DNA of 64,000 nucleotides from Monomorium pharaonis (lineage: Eukaryota; Arthropoda; Insecta; Hymenoptera; Formicidae): assembly GCF_013373865.1 (NCBI RefSeq), contig NC_050469.1, forward strand, positions 32,469,822-32,533,821, written 5' to 3'. The position numbers and the translations under genes are program-made. Below, piece by piece: positions 1 to 15,024 of this stretch. The notes below the pieces were generated by a model that did not search any database, had not been told where the DNA came from, and worked only from the letters and a program-made list of their open reading frames with translations. Numbering within the stretch: the first letter of the stretch is position 1; the number at the start of each line of letters is the position of its first letter.

Positions 1-635
1 ACCGCCTAAAATTTTCCTTACAATTCTAGACATTTCAAGGTTCATTTTCTTCAAATAGATAGACATTTGTTTACAATGTTTCCAATCGGTTTTGCCCATT
101 TCGAGAGACGGAAGAATGAAGCTTTTAACATTATCTTTTTATATACCAATTTTTAAATAATATAATTTTAATATCTAATATGTTATTTTAGCTTATTATA
201 AAAAAGTAACGAATCGTAACGTATTACGATTCGTTGAAAATTTGTAAGGAGTAGTGAACTATTTTTAACAAAAGTAATGATAATGGTAATGCGTTTTTAA
301 AATAATTTTCCCAACCCTACGATACACAAATCTAAAATATTTATTATGTAAAAAATATAAACAACTTGAACAATATAACGTATTGAAAAGTGTTTGTGTA
401 ACAAAAATTATTTATAAAAAAATATTGATTTAAATTAAACAGAGTTTTTATGAGAAACAAATTAATTATGATAAATGATTAATTATGATAAATGACTCAA
501 TTCAATCATTTATAATAATTAAATCTTCAATGATTACATGATCAAATTAATGACAATTTTCAAATTTTACATAAAAGTATCATAAAAAAGTTATATCGGC
601 TTCATTGATCAGATTATATGAAAAAATTGAGTGAG

Positions 636-758
636 TCCCAAATGCGTACAGTGTAAAACGGATACCATCAATCAAATTCTATAATTCATCCTAACTTTAA
701 CTAAAGCAGTAATCTGATTGGTGTCCGTTTTACACTGTGCGCATCTTAGACGCTCCCA
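636..758. repeat. MITE-like palindromic element
   Basis: A left arm starting atgcgtacagtgtaaaacgg (642-678) pairs with a right arm ending ccgttttacactgtgcgcat (711-744), with few mismatches and a loop of about 32 nt. The flanks gtccc and ctccc extend the similarity. Such arms are typical of small non-autonomous DNA transposons. Confidence 0.7.
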
Positions 759-2998
759 AAAAAATCATATATGTAATTCTATCCTTATGAAATTGGCAAA
801 ATAAGTTAACTCTTAATATACGGTAAATGAGATCTCTTTGAATTTTTGTACAGAACATTCTTTCTTAAATTTTGCTTTACAATTTTGTTCTTGTTTGTAT
901 CACGAATGAATAATTACATTATTTATTTCAATGAACATAACTCCCTGTAATGTATATTAAATTACCTAACATTAAAAAATCATTTAGAAAAATGTAAAAT
1001 AAAAATTTAAGGCATATTAACAAATTTCTCATCAACAATTGTTTTGACAGTTTAACTTAAAAATTGTAACGACATATTTTAAAACTTAAGGATCAATAGC
1101 TATTTTAAAACTTAAGGATCAGCTAAATTAATAAAAGGGGGAAAAATTAAGAAAATAAAATATTTGGCTGATCTGATCATATTTTTCATAATTCAAATAA
1201 CAAAATATTTTACTTTTGGTACAGAGTGCTCCCCTCCTCCTCTTTTTCAAATCATGTCGTCTTCTATCGCTGAGTCTATATCTGTTTCGATTTTTTTATT
1301 TTACATATGTAACCGCACACACTTGCACTTTATTCATGCATCTTTTCTTAAGAAAACAAATTTAAACGGAAAGTAATATATAACATTTATCTATCTGTAA
1401 ATTAAAACAGATATCTCAACTCTCCCAGAAACTTATTTTAAACATATTTTAAATAAACAATTAGAATTATCATTATTTTTAGGAGGCAACATTAAATATT
1501 TAATCAAATAATTTATATTTTCTAATTACAAATAAATAAATAATAAAAAATAAATATAAGTGCTGCTAGCCGACAAGAACGTGACAAATTATTTATTCAG
1601 CTACATTCACAAACATTTATATCTATAACTTTGCTTTATGATCTTTTTACCAAATTTGTTTTTTTTTTTTCTAAAAAGAAACTGTACTGTAAATGTAAAA
1701 TATATTAAAATAAGTTTTCAGAATTATTATAATTTTATTGAAATTTAATACGATTTACACGTCGTTAATCTTTACAAAATGCAATATGTTTCTATTGTTG
1801 GATTAAATATTCACTCGATTAAAAATAAAATTTTCAAAATAATTTTTAAACGGCTTTTTTGCATGCTTCTCCTCGATAAAACTTTATTGAGTTTTAAAAT
1901 GTTAAGAAAACTAAAAACACACATACATTAAAGAAGAAAATGCTAAAGTGCAAGTGTTTGTTTCAATAGGTAATATTTATAATGTAGTATTATGTAGTAT
2001 TAATGAACCTTTTAATAAATCTCTTTCATATGGATATAATGTATATAAGGCTGGATATCGCTCAAATGCTTTTATTATTTATATTTTATCAGTTACGTAT
2101 AATAACAAAAATATGTTAATAACTGTTCTGCACGTCTTTCGTATATAAAAAGCAAAAAGAAACTAATTTTAAATCAAGAATAGTTTCTCAAAATATCTGA
2201 TCAATTTATGAGTACATTAGAAATGTTCGTCATATTTATAAAATAGATACCTAAAAACTTTTTAATCTTAATTTAATTACTCAAGTATTTTTTAAATAAA
2301 AGTAAACTTGTAAAAGCAATAATTTCATACTTTATACATATTTTCTTGATGTATTTCATTGTCGGAATTCATTATTGCAGAAAACATTTATACAAAGTTC
2401 GAATTTTGTTGGCAATAATCGATGCAATAACTGTTACATTCTTATCTTTAATAACTATCCATATCGCCAATAACTTATTGAATTAATTAAGAGCTTAATA
2501 TCTGTAATATAAATGACATATATCCACCTTGTCTCTAGTTAGCAGCCTCTGATGACTAGTTATCATTAGCTCTCTTCTTCCTTAATATTAGTATTACTAT
2601 TTAGTAATACTAACCTGAACATTACGCGATTATATGCTACGTTTACTATCGAATATTTCGTATTCAGCAAATCCGCATAGATTCGACGGATTTTTATTAC
2701 GAAATAATTATGTCCACTCTTTGATCGGTTTTCTCGCGTTAATTCAAAGTTCGTAATTTAATAATATCGCTTAAAAAGAATCTAAGAAGAAAAGCGCGCA
2801 CTTGTGCTGCTTCGTTGGCACGGAAAACTTTATACATGGCTCGATTATTCGACGGATGAATCATATGTGTCGTCAATTCGCTTCTCGTGAATTATTCATA
2901 CATATCTTTGCAATATAACAAACTTTATTTGTTCAAGCTACATCTGTGTTTACTCCGATTAATACACAAGAAACTCTAAAGAAGTACATAGAAACTTG

Positions 2999-3002
<4 letters not shown>

Positions 3003-3047
<45 letters not shown>

Positions 3048-3060
3048 TATATATATATAC
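3003..3060. repeat. TA dinucleotide microsatellite
   Basis: This is an almost pure (TA)n run with one tacatat interruption near its right end. Confidence 0.95.
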
Positions 3061-4400
3061 ATTTTAAAAATATAATGCAATGTCTGAAATAAATATAAAA
3101 GAATATCTTTTCAAAAAAAAGGTAAAACATCGGCACAGACATACAAAGAGTTGTCAATAAACATATTGCTTTATTCCGATTTTAAATAATTATTAAAATA
3201 CGGGTCGTATCTTTTAAAAAGTTGGATGGTGTTAAAAGAGGAGAGTATTCTGCGCTCGCAAGAATCGGTATTGTATTATTCCGATTTTATACGATAAAGA
3301 ATCTCCTGACTTACACACCTCCTTCATGACTGCCGGCAAATATAAAATAATATATAACTTCATACTATTATTTTAGAAAAATGTGATACATGTTTGTGTA
3401 CAATAAAATCAAATGTTTTGTGCTAATATTAAGAAAATATATTTTTTAGTACCATTTTCTTCATTTTAAGAATCATCTCATAAATTTGTAAAGAAATTAT
3501 TTTATACTTACTAATATTTATTCAATATACATATATAATGATACTAAAATATATTTACTTAATATTAGAAACATTTTTTAATGTATCACGATAATTGTAC
3601 TATACAATTTTTTAATTATAATTATTGCCATTGTTAACTTAAAAAAAATTATTAATAATGCAAATAAGTCTACTGTCCTTTGTACATACATCTCGAAACT
3701 ATGAAGAAAGAAACTATGAAAAAGAAAAAGAGAAAAAAAGAGCGGGAGGTGAAAAAAATAAAGAATTTAAAAAAAGATTTAACTCATGTATCAACTAAAA
3801 AATACAAGTGCAAATTATATAACTAATCAAATAATACTCTATAATCGTAACATCGCGTCCAATTGTTTACTAATTTTTGAAACTTTGAAATTTGTTATTT
3901 TATCTAAACATGTTACATTATATATAGCTTGAACAATTTTGTTGTACGACACTGTACAAGTTTTTGTTCTCGAGCAGGATAAGGCATGCACGGCGACGTT
4001 AACTTATGCCTATTCTAAGCGTCGCGAATTCTACCGCAAGATAAAATATGCTATTGAATACTCGGTTAGCTTGTCACAATATGAAACTTTGTATAGTACT
4101 AATCGATTTTAATAAATATGGATTAACGGATCTCTTTTCCTCTAAACTGCATTTTTTTCAAAAGCATTCTTATTCTCTCACTTTGTAATTTGTAGATTAA
4201 GATCGAACTCTTAAGCATTCTATTCTCCGCAAATTTAAATTACGTAATTGATTACGAGGCGTAGCTTCCTGATAATTATTCTCGAACTCGGCTTCAACCG
4301 TCATTTCGACATAATTGTTATTCTCAATACTAAGTATCGATTCTGATAAACACGATGAATTCGTGAGTCTTTCAAAACTTTCCGTTCTCAGACTCCACTG

Positions 4401-4648
4401 TCACGGAGGAGATTTAGGCCCGCTGGATTTATCTGCCATTACTTGCTGTTGCTGCTGCTGCTGCTGTTGTGAAGACGGTTGCTGTTGCTGAGTTTGCTGC
4501 TGCTGCTGCTGCTGTTGCTGCTGCGGAAGCTGTTGTTGATGATGATGCGATGCAGGATCTGTGTTTACTCCAAGTTCGTTACCTATTAAATTACTACTGC
4601 TATTTTTATCCACTACGCCACTTGTATGCACAGGATGAAAATACCGTT
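4401..4648 (-). CDS. NFI: NFI last coding exon with polyglutamine tract
   Basis: This 248-nt exon follows the acceptor attgtttcag. Joined in phase 1 it reads E-RYFHPVHTSGVVDK, then SSSNLIGNELGV, a histidine run, two glutamine tracts (about 10 and 9 residues, broken by T and PSS), and ends VMADKSSGPKSPP-stop at 4401-4403. The glutamine codons mix CAG and CAA. Polyglutamine C-termini are common in insect activators. The + strand reading of the same DNA gives a spurious polyalanine frame. Candidate AATAAA signals lie downstream at about 3516 and 3171, unproven. Confidence 0.9.
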
Positions 4649-6434
4649 CTGAAACAATATATTTTTATTTAAAAAAAAAAGAAAAAATTATATATATCGC
4701 TATTCAATGCTAACAGAAATTGAGAATTTAGCTTCACCTTCCTCCATGGCAGTTGGTGGTTCACTATTTGTCCCGGCGATAATCGGTGCAATCATATTAT
4801 AATCGTCTTCCAAATTGATGAATGGCGCGGTATTCCAACGTGATGGAACATTAGAGATCGACCTTTGAGTAGCTACCGGTCTCGTTACCGAGACAGGAGA
4901 TGAGAACAGAGATAAGTTAGTCGGTGAAATTACTCCAGACATCGAGCTGATGGTTGGATACGTGAAGATTTGCTACAAGAGCGAAAATAATATTTATATG
5001 TATAAATGCGACCGAATCTATACACATATGCGCGCGCGCGCATGTGTGTGTGTGGGGTGGGGGGTGGGGGGGGGGCGCAAAAGGCGGGCAAACATGAATT
5101 ATAATTTGTTCATAGTTCAACAATGCAACGCGATGCGTTAAAAGTAATGATATGTGGAAAGTGGCAGCACTTCAGGTCAGTCAGCCATCTATTTATCATT
5201 ACGCAGTTTGTCAGTTGTAAAAAAGATAAACGAAGATGCACGTTAGTGTGGAACAGCATATTGTAATCAAATTCCTGACAAAAAGAGGTTGTAAACCGTC
5301 AGAAATTTGTTTAAGATTAAAGAGATGATGAGAATACACTGTCAAATGTTAGTATCTATAAGTAGAACAGCGTGTTTAAAAATTAAAGGAATACCGTTGA
5401 AAATAAACCTCATAAGTGCAAAAGATTTTTTCTTATAATCATAAGATTTCTTTCTGAGGGGTATCCATAAGCTTTCAGAACGCTGATACAAGTATATTGT
5501 AAACCAGGGGGATTATGTCGAAAAGCAACAATTCAGTTTTCCGCAATTGAGCAATAGATGCTGCGACTGATAAAATTTGTCAATACTAATTTGATCGCTT
5601 TAAAAGTGGAAACCATGTTTTGGACAGCCACAATAACCAAATGATAACGAATTGGAAACATTACTCAAAGAAAATTCTGCTCAATCAAATGTAAAACTAT
5701 CACAACAGCTTAGAATAAATTATACAACAATTTAGAATCGCTTGTATATTTTAAAAAAGATCCAAAAGGAAAGAAAATCGATTTAACATCTTTAAAAACG
5801 CGATTGTCAGTTGCTTGAACACGTACATCTCATTGCTTGCACGGAAAAAAAGAAATCTTTTTTGTATAAAATAGTGACTGACGAGAAGTGGATCTATTAC
5901 GACAATCCTATGCATAAACTCGAGTGGTTGGACTCGAAAACCATCAAATCCAACATCGAAATTTGCATATTACAATGGAACGCTATTTATGTAATTAAAC
6001 TGTTTGAGCAACAAAATGGACAAAAATATCTTAAATTGATTTAAAAAAGACGCAAAATGATATAGTGCTGCACAATATTGCATGCATGTTGCTTTATCGA
6101 TTCGAAAAACCTTAATAAAGCTCGAATAGGAAATTTGCACCCGGCGTAGCCTAAACATCTTTGCTCATTCGAATTACAACTTGTTCTGATTGATGCAAAA
6201 CTTGTCCAGAATATGATTCAATAATGAAGGCAAAGTACAAAAAAGAGTCAATTTTATTGTTTCTAAAGATGATTTTCTTTTGTCGAGAAATCCACATATT
6301 GCCTGAGAGATGATCAAAGATTACAGAAAACAAAAGTAGGTATTTTTATGAGCCAAGAATTTTTAAATACTCGAAATCAGGGAGCTCTATGACAATGAAA
6401 CTCAGTGTCAAAATTTGAAAAACTTACAAAACTT

Positions 6435-6485
<51 letters not shown>

Positions 6486-9400
6486 TCAAGATCTTTGATT
6501 TAAAGAAAAGGCAGTTATACAAGAAACCAACCTGTCCGGGTTGCGAATGAAAATGAGCAAATGTATATTCCCTGCTGGTAGTGTGCGGAGTAACGAGAAT
6601 TCTGGCAGGGCTCTTTCGTCCGGCCGATTCGACAGAATTCTGGCAAGCAGAACTGACGAGACCGACTGTTGCGGCGGTCATCTGTTCCTGGTTAGGCCCT
6701 AGCTCTGCTGGATCCGTGGGTGACGTGGACGATGTTGGGGGCGAGCTAGCGGTTGTTGATGCTAACTCACCCGTCGACCTTATTATTGCCACTGGTCTAG
6801 CCATAGGAGCAGGTGGTGGCGGTGGTAACATTGAACTCGGATAATACTGAGGAAACTTTTGTATACCGGTGCGTGATCCGGTTAACTGCGTCTGAAAATA
6901 ATCGATTACATATAGCATCCCAATCTCTTATTTTTACCAATAAATTACCAATAAAATATCAATTCCTTAAATTAAAAAAGTTTTTGTTTAATAATTGCAT
7001 CGAAATAATTACACGGAAAAAAGTTTTTTATATAAAAATATAAAATATATACATATAAAATATGTCTATATACGTTTATATGTACCTTATTTTAAGGTAC
7101 TCTAAAATATTATTCAGAATTTTTTCAGATTTTTTCATTATGCTGTTTCTCACTATAAATTAATGTTTGAAAAAGTTATTACCTATCTGCAAATTCAAAC
7201 AAATATCTCTTATAATTATATTGTTTTAGGAGTTTTTTTGGATCATTAGATCCTAATCTAAAATTAATTTTTTTTAATTTTTTTAAATCAAACTAACAGA
7301 ATTAATATAATAACAATTAAAAGCAAAAAAACTTTAATTATTTTAACACTTGTTTTCTTAATTCTTCGGATTGTTGTATTCGAATCTGAAATTATTTTCA
7401 AAAAATGCAAGAAATGACAGAACCAAAATGACAGATAAAAAATAAAAAACATTGGTTGAATTATTCAAAAATCAAAAATAAACCTAGAAAAAAATAAGTT
7501 TTAAATTAATAAATTTTTTTTAGTCCGTCATATTGGTTTCACATTTTCAAAATTCAAAACTTTGGTCTTAAATTCAGATTCAGCAATAAAAAAAACTTTG
7601 TGTACTAATAAAAATTTAAAATTTAATTTTTTAAATTATTGGACTGTTATATTGAATTTCTTATTTTTAATTTTAAAATTCTGACTTCTAATTTGTAATC
7701 ACCGACCTCTGGTTACAAAATTTAAAAAAAATCGGTTTAATACAAAAATTTGTGACACAAAGGATTGATGAAGATTAAATCTTGAAGAGACTTTTTAAAT
7801 AACAAGAAAGGATTTGCATGTGTACATGCATGTTTGAAAACAATAAAGGAACTTAAAACTTCAAGAAATCAAATGTATTATAAATCTACACTTTTCAATT
7901 TGCTTTAGACAGAATTTAATAAAATTTGAATTTGAAAATTAATTATAAGAACATATAATATTAAAGATTAAAAAATTGTAATAAATATAATAATCTTTTT
8001 TTCAATAATTTCGCTAATTATAACAACAATATCAAATTTAAAATGATCAAGTATAACTTTGACATCGCTATGTACAGATGCGTTATAACATCTTTGTTTT
8101 CATTTGTATGTGTCTGACAAAATTTATGACTTCAAAAACTTTCTTATTCCTATAATAAATGTTCATAATGATAGAAATCCAATAAAAAGAATGACTTTGT
8201 AGTGACAAACTCATGAATTTACTGTTGTTTCCGGAATTTTGTAATTGAATCTTTTCGTTAATCGCACTTGTTGTTAAAAATAATGCACAAAAAGTATATT
8301 AAAAACATTGTACAATTTTTATCATCATAGAAATAATAAAAAATTCATGTAAACCCTAAATATTCGTGAAACATCCTAACAATCCTAATTAATCAGGCAT
8401 GAATCCTAAATATTTTTGTTGATGAAAATTTGTAACATATCCGTTATATCACCTGAGACAGTTGCTGGGTGTTCTCGGCTTCTTGGCAAACAAACGTCAC
8501 AAAATCCGAAAGAGTATCATGTCCGTTCTCGGGATATTTTACTACACCTGTAGATCCAGGATGTTCCGGCTGATAGTAAGCGAGTCCAGGCATACTTTGA
8601 CTGGAGCCACCAGTTAGTCCTTCGTGAGGCGAATGTAATCCTGAAACATATTTTCCAGTGATCATTTGGTCTGATTAATAATATCAATGTCACGATAAAC
8701 CACCCCCTTAACTTAACGCTTGTTCTGTCCTTACCTTTACGAAGCAAGAATTATTTTACTTAACGTTTGTCTTTCTTTTGGTTTTTCCTTTCTCTTTTTG
8801 ATCGAAATTTAATAAAAGATTTACAATGTCGTAATCTATTATATCCTTAAAATCTCTTAAAACCACATATAAAACATTTTATCTCTTTTCCGCGATATGC
8901 GAAACATTTTTTCCGAATTATAAATCGGTAAAGAAACTCGCCGAAATAAAAATTTTGTCCAATTTGTTTGATACTTCCATGCAAATTTATTAATTTTATT
9001 TTTTCGCATTTTTTAAATACTGTTTTCTTTAAATATTATTTTGATTGTCATATTGATAGTGACATGTAATAAATTGGTAATAGTGTTTATTGTAAAAATT
9101 ATTTATGTTTAACCAAGCTGTATACTTAATATAATCATTCAGGTTTATATTGTAATAATAAAACGCATTTAATTGCTCTTACATGTACGTACATGGGTTT
9201 ATATGAAATCACGAAAGTGAGATTTTTAATCGTATATAAGTTACATACATAGAAGTATTGAAAATCATAGAGATAACATTAAACTAATAAGAGTAAAATG
9301 CTAGATTAAATCTCTTCTTGTATCATTTCTTTTTTCGACGGTATTGTAGTTTAGTTCAGTTTCGCAAGTAATATGCAAAATATGCGCATAAATATGCAAA

Positions 9401-9834
9401 TAGATAGATGGATAGTTAGATAAGGATAAAAGTCGTTGTTACCATGAGCTTGTTAGGGGGTGGTTTTAGTGACGTACACAGAATCGATTGAATTCTGATG
9501 CTTATATCATCAATACAGATTATATTCCGAAACTGTCGCAGCTTCTTTCTATCACTGATTCTTCGATGAATTTTGGATCGTTTCTCTGGAAAAAATGTTA
9601 CGAAGAGTTGTCATTAATATTACTTTTAACTCTAAATACTTTAAATATTTTGACCATTAAATTAAAAGAAGTAAAATTCCTATAATTTTCACATCGATCA
9701 ATTTAATATAATCGAACATACCGTTAAATTGTCACTAGAGCTCAGAAATATCGACCTCAGAGATTCAGTCGAAGAATTTATAGATTAAAAAAAGTACGAT
9801 AATTCTAGAATATTGTACATAAATATATATATTG

Positions 9835-9867
<33 letters not shown>

Positions 9868-10323
9868 ATGACGTACATACATACACATATACATATGCAT
9901 TAAATGATGCATTCCAAGCGTGAGACCAAATGAATGAAATGCACGTTTACATAATATATTATTTTTAATACAAAGTGAGTCAAAATGTATTACGTATGGT
10001 TATAGTTAATTAGTTACGGCTTTGTACAGCCATCGCGATACTTCAAATCGGTACTACATATTTTTTGTATAAAATCTAAACAAAATAACATATATAAAAA
10101 TAAATCTTAGAGAAAAAATTCAATACACACCATTAAATCAACTAGATCTTTTAATGGCGTTACAACAATCATGTATTATTAATTTTAATATTATTAATTT
10201 AATATATTATATAATAAGAGATAAAAAATTTGTAATGCAATAGTTAAATATAACTCATATACATATATATATGGTCTATCTATATATACATATACATACA
10301 TATACATATACATATATATATAT

Positions 10324-10354
<31 letters not shown>

Positions 10355-11828
10355 CATACATATACATACATATATACACAGATATTGTGTTAATAATATA
10401 AATTTTTTGATGGCGCAAGTAATTTATTTTGTGCATAGCATAGATAATACGTGTACGCATAATACGTGATAAGAGATATATACATATATAAATGTGTGTG
10501 TACACGGACACACCAAGTGCAACAATATAGTGCAAACATCAAACAAACAGCAAGATAACAACGACTAAACAACACATCGAAAACATCAAATTAACAACAT
10601 CAACATCAATACAATGATTAGAGTATATATAGATATATTAAATAACAACACCAACATTGCAACGATAATAGTGTAGATAGTATCATACGGAAAGGGCATA
10701 AACGCGCGCGTTTAATCAATATATTCCACGCGAATCGAATATTAATCAATCAAATAAGTCAATTAATCCATCCAGCATACAACATATCCAGGGCATTGAC
10801 CTTGTGAGTAATATGGAAACAATATCGAGTGTGTGAGATGGACTAAATTATATAGTGCACGCTTAGACGATAGCCTTGATCGTAGCTCGACTAATCAATC
10901 GTTATACCTATTTTACACATTCAGAAATATAATTAATAATTATAAAAACAGTCACTCGTAAATGTTTATAAAGTAGATTGAATAAAATTTTTTATCCAAA
11001 TGACAGTCACATTACTAAGTGTTAAACGCAAAATCATGCCTCTCTCAGAGATCTCTCGAACTTTGCTTTTTATAATTTATTAGTATGTTTTGTGTAGAAA
11101 TAAATAAATTAAAGATACTAATTTCAATGCAACATTATTTGTTTACCCTTTTATTCCTCAAATACACAATTAATGTAAAAAATTATTTTTTTTTAATGTG
11201 TATATTAAAAAAATTTTTAAGATCATCCAAAATTTTTTATCACTAATCATGTCATTTGCTTTTATGTTATCAATTATAAGAATCACATAGACAGTATTAT
11301 TTTAATCACTTAGCAATTAAATCTTCTGATTAATTTTAAATAATTAATTCCAATTATTCCAATATTATATAATATTAATTCTCAAACAATTATAAAGATT
11401 TTTTTTTATCGCCGAGCTGCGTCGAGACTGTATCGTCAAATTTATTATGTGAATGAGTAAATATAATAGGAATTGTTAACCAAAATAAAAAAACAGATTA
11501 ACAAACAAAACAGATCGCCAGACAGACAGACAGACAGACAGACAGCAACAACTAGCTTGCTAGGTAGACCGTACTACGCATTTAGCAAGAAAGGCCGCCC
11601 GTCTGTTTATCCACCCGTTTCCAATCACTATCTCTGACTTTACTACATAATAAAGATGATGCTTCCAAATGTGTTGGAAAAAAGTTTTAGCTAATAGACA
11701 TAAAAAACGAAATAATTACTTTTAATTTTAAGAAATAATATATTTATTAACTCGAACAAGATGTTAACAGGCAGATGGATCAGACGGACAGACTAAAAAA
11801 GAGAATTTTATAAAGAGAACTATTATGC

Positions 11829-11919
<91 letters not shown>

Positions 11920-14900
11920 CGCGCGTGTGTGCACGCGTGCATGTATTTATATATAAATATATATATGCACATATGTACAGAGATAAAAATGTATTGTAGA
12001 AAGAACAAAAAACTTTCTCAATTATTATTTTTAAAATATGATTTTTAAATATTATATTGATTTTTTAATAAAAGATTAAATAACTAATATTTTATAATAT
12101 ATTTATTTTATTCTATAATTTATTTATTCAGCCTTCATATAAATGTTATTATTTAATTGCAATTAAATTAATTGGATAAAAAAATAAATTAAATCTAAAT
12201 AAGAAATAAAGTAAAGAAAAAATGGCACGATGTTAAGAGACTTAATGCAAGCGTTTGTCCGACTAGTCGGGCTAGTCTCGATTATACTACTGAATCGTTC
12301 ATAGTCCCAGCAAGTGAAACATTCGCCGCACGAATCGTGCTGTGCGTGATGACGACTTGCAAGCAACACTAATTCGGTAATCGCAAGTTTATAATCCGAT
12401 AATAATATCCAAAAAAATGTAATGTATCATAAATTCAGAACTTATCATTAGTTTAAATATTCAATAAAGTTTATATGTATGTGTGTATGTGTGTAAAGTA
12501 CACATATATTCTAGTATTTTAATCATGAAGACTAGAAAGAAGGAGATCCAACTGGCATGGACCAAAAAACGGACGTGGACCAAAAAACGTTGCCTCTAGT
12601 TAACATAACTATTCACAAATATAGAAATGCCGTATCATACTATGCAACTTCGTAAATGTATGTGACAAGATATATAATCAACATGTTATAAAACAAAAAA
12701 TTTAAAGGTCTATCGGTATAATTCACAAGAAAAAGAAATATATACCTACTTTTTTCTATCATTTTATTCATTAATTGACGGTATATAATATTCTTGGGAT
12801 TCTTTCAAGGTAACCGAGCGACAACATTTTAGACCCTCCACAAATTGGGTCTTTTCAATTTCTAATTTTCATGATTTTAATACTGATAAATTGCTTTTCT
12901 CTTTAACATATTTATGTTTATGTACATGTACATTTGAAATATGCAATGAAATAAGCTGAATAAAAAAACACTCACCAATAAATGAATTTTATTACTCAAC
13001 TTATGACACTAATGTGCTATAGGATACAAAATATCGCCTCTTTTTTATCGGCGACAGTATTAAAAGAAAGTAAATAGAATGATAGAACGATCAGTTTTCT
13101 GCTCGGCAGTCAATAATAGTATCGCACCACTGATATTCGTGCACATAGCTGCAGGCGGATATATATGTATGTGTATAGATAAAAAACACAATATGATGCA
13201 ACATCGATCTAACACATATATATTATCGTTAGTGCTAAAACATAACATTTTTGCGACCATGAGCGCAAGCGTTTTACCATGTCGCAATCAGACGTCAGGC
13301 GGATTTCTCGCTCTAAGGAAGATTTGCCTGATAAACAAAGGATCTTGAATTAATCCACGTAATTTTTATCAGTTAAAATTATTTGATTCTTGTTTAATAA
13401 CATTGTTTATTTTCAGTGCTGCTTTTAAATAAAAATATTTATGGAAAATGTTGATGGAACTCATGAACAAAAATATATAAACATATACTTTGACTTTGTT
13501 TATATATACATTTACTTTTACTTTTATGATAGTTTTTTGTGCTCTTACATTATTTTATTGTTGCTATTATATCAATATATCAGAAGTATATTTTTTCATT
13601 ATTAGATTCCTATAATACAGTACGTCTCAGATTTCAATCTGTACATGTTACGCTGTCACAACAAGATTAGACTAGTGTTATTATAAATAAAGAATAATCA
13701 AGATTATATTTCTTTCATTATTCTATTTTGAATATTTCCGATTATTACGTAATATTCTGGCAGCCGTTTGTGACACACGATACAACAAAATGAAAATACG
13801 TTAATGATGTATATATCTATATTTAAAAAATATAATACGCTCACCAAAAATTTACAAGGTTAATTCTATAACAACAATCATACGTTTTATAATATCAAGT
13901 ATCATGTAATATCTTCATTTAATTAATTAATTAATTAATTAATTAGTTGTATATCATTACATCTTGCAATTTATTTTCAAAGAAATTCTTTGTCTTATAT
14001 TTTAAATTAGACTAAAAATATAATCTGGATTCGTCTCATCTATAAGTTAATTTAATTATTTTATCAAAATTTTAATTACTTAATTGTGTGAGGTGAAAAA
14101 AATTAAAGGTAAAACAACAAAAATCAACAAAAAGTCATTTATAAAAGATAACCAAATCAATATATAAGATTCGGTTTTTTGCAAAGCAATAAATAAATCA
14201 AAACGAGTCAATAAACGAGTTATATAATTATCTTATATAAATGTTGGTAAATTTGTTACATGACAGGAATTAAAACAACGATCTCAAAAAAAAGCGTGAT
14301 AATAAATTCAATTGAAAACTGATACATATTATAAAATTTCGAAACGTTAGTATAAGTTATTATTTCAAAATGTTTCGAAACTTTATGATATATATTAGTT
14401 TTCAACTAAATTAATTGTCACGTTCTTTTTGAGATCGTTGTTTTAATTCCTGTCGTGTAATAGATTTACCAACATTTATATGAGATAATTATATAGCTCG
14501 TTTAAAAAATAATTTATTAGTGCTTATTAAAAAATAAAAAATATTGACTTGAATACTTAAATTTGATAATATCAAATAGAATCAAGTTCCATAGAAAAAT
14601 ATTTCAAATTAATAAGAGAAATCTTCAATATAAACATTACTATTTTCTATCAAATATAAACGTAAAATGATTTCACAAACGTATCATTTGAATTCCATCT
14701 ATGTAACTTAACCGAATGCAATAAGTAAACATCTAATTCAAAAAGGGTTACTTAAGGGTATAAAATTTAATTACATACATGATATGTTCAAATAGCAAAT
14801 AAAAATTAAATACAAAACGCAAATCTAAAATAGAACACAAATTTGAATATATCAATATAAAAAGAAAGGAAATATGATTTTGTGTGACAATATTCTTTTT

Positions 14901-14992
14901 TCTTCTTTAATATCTCTTTCCTAAACAATTAAAAATATATAATTATAAATAATAATAATATCAAATAATTACTTAATTCTAGAAAGAAAATA

Positions 14993-15024
<32 letters not shown>

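Larger units (their letters stand above)
1..4400. other. AT-rich 3' flank and untranslated region of NFI
   Basis: I see no gene here. The NFI 3' untranslated region must occupy part of the right-hand side. A palindromic element lies at 636-758 and a TA microsatellite at 3003-3060. Short open frames (1164-1376, 1948-2148) have AT-rich codon content and no recognisable motif. Confidence 0.6.
4973..6531. other. NFI: NFI intron with a decayed mariner and a CA microsatellite
   Basis: This intron lies between the 6532 and 4972 exons. It holds a GC/GT/G-rich low-complexity patch at 5031-5080, the mariner pseudogene at 5236-6345 on the opposite strand, and a CA microsatellite at 6441-6482 immediately before the exon's donor side. 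Confidence 0.85.

Noticed and set aside
4469..4672. Polyalanine frame on +
   Set aside because: Antisense of the NFI polyglutamine exon.
11823..12048. Cys-Val and Thr-His frames
   Set aside because: GT microsatellite.
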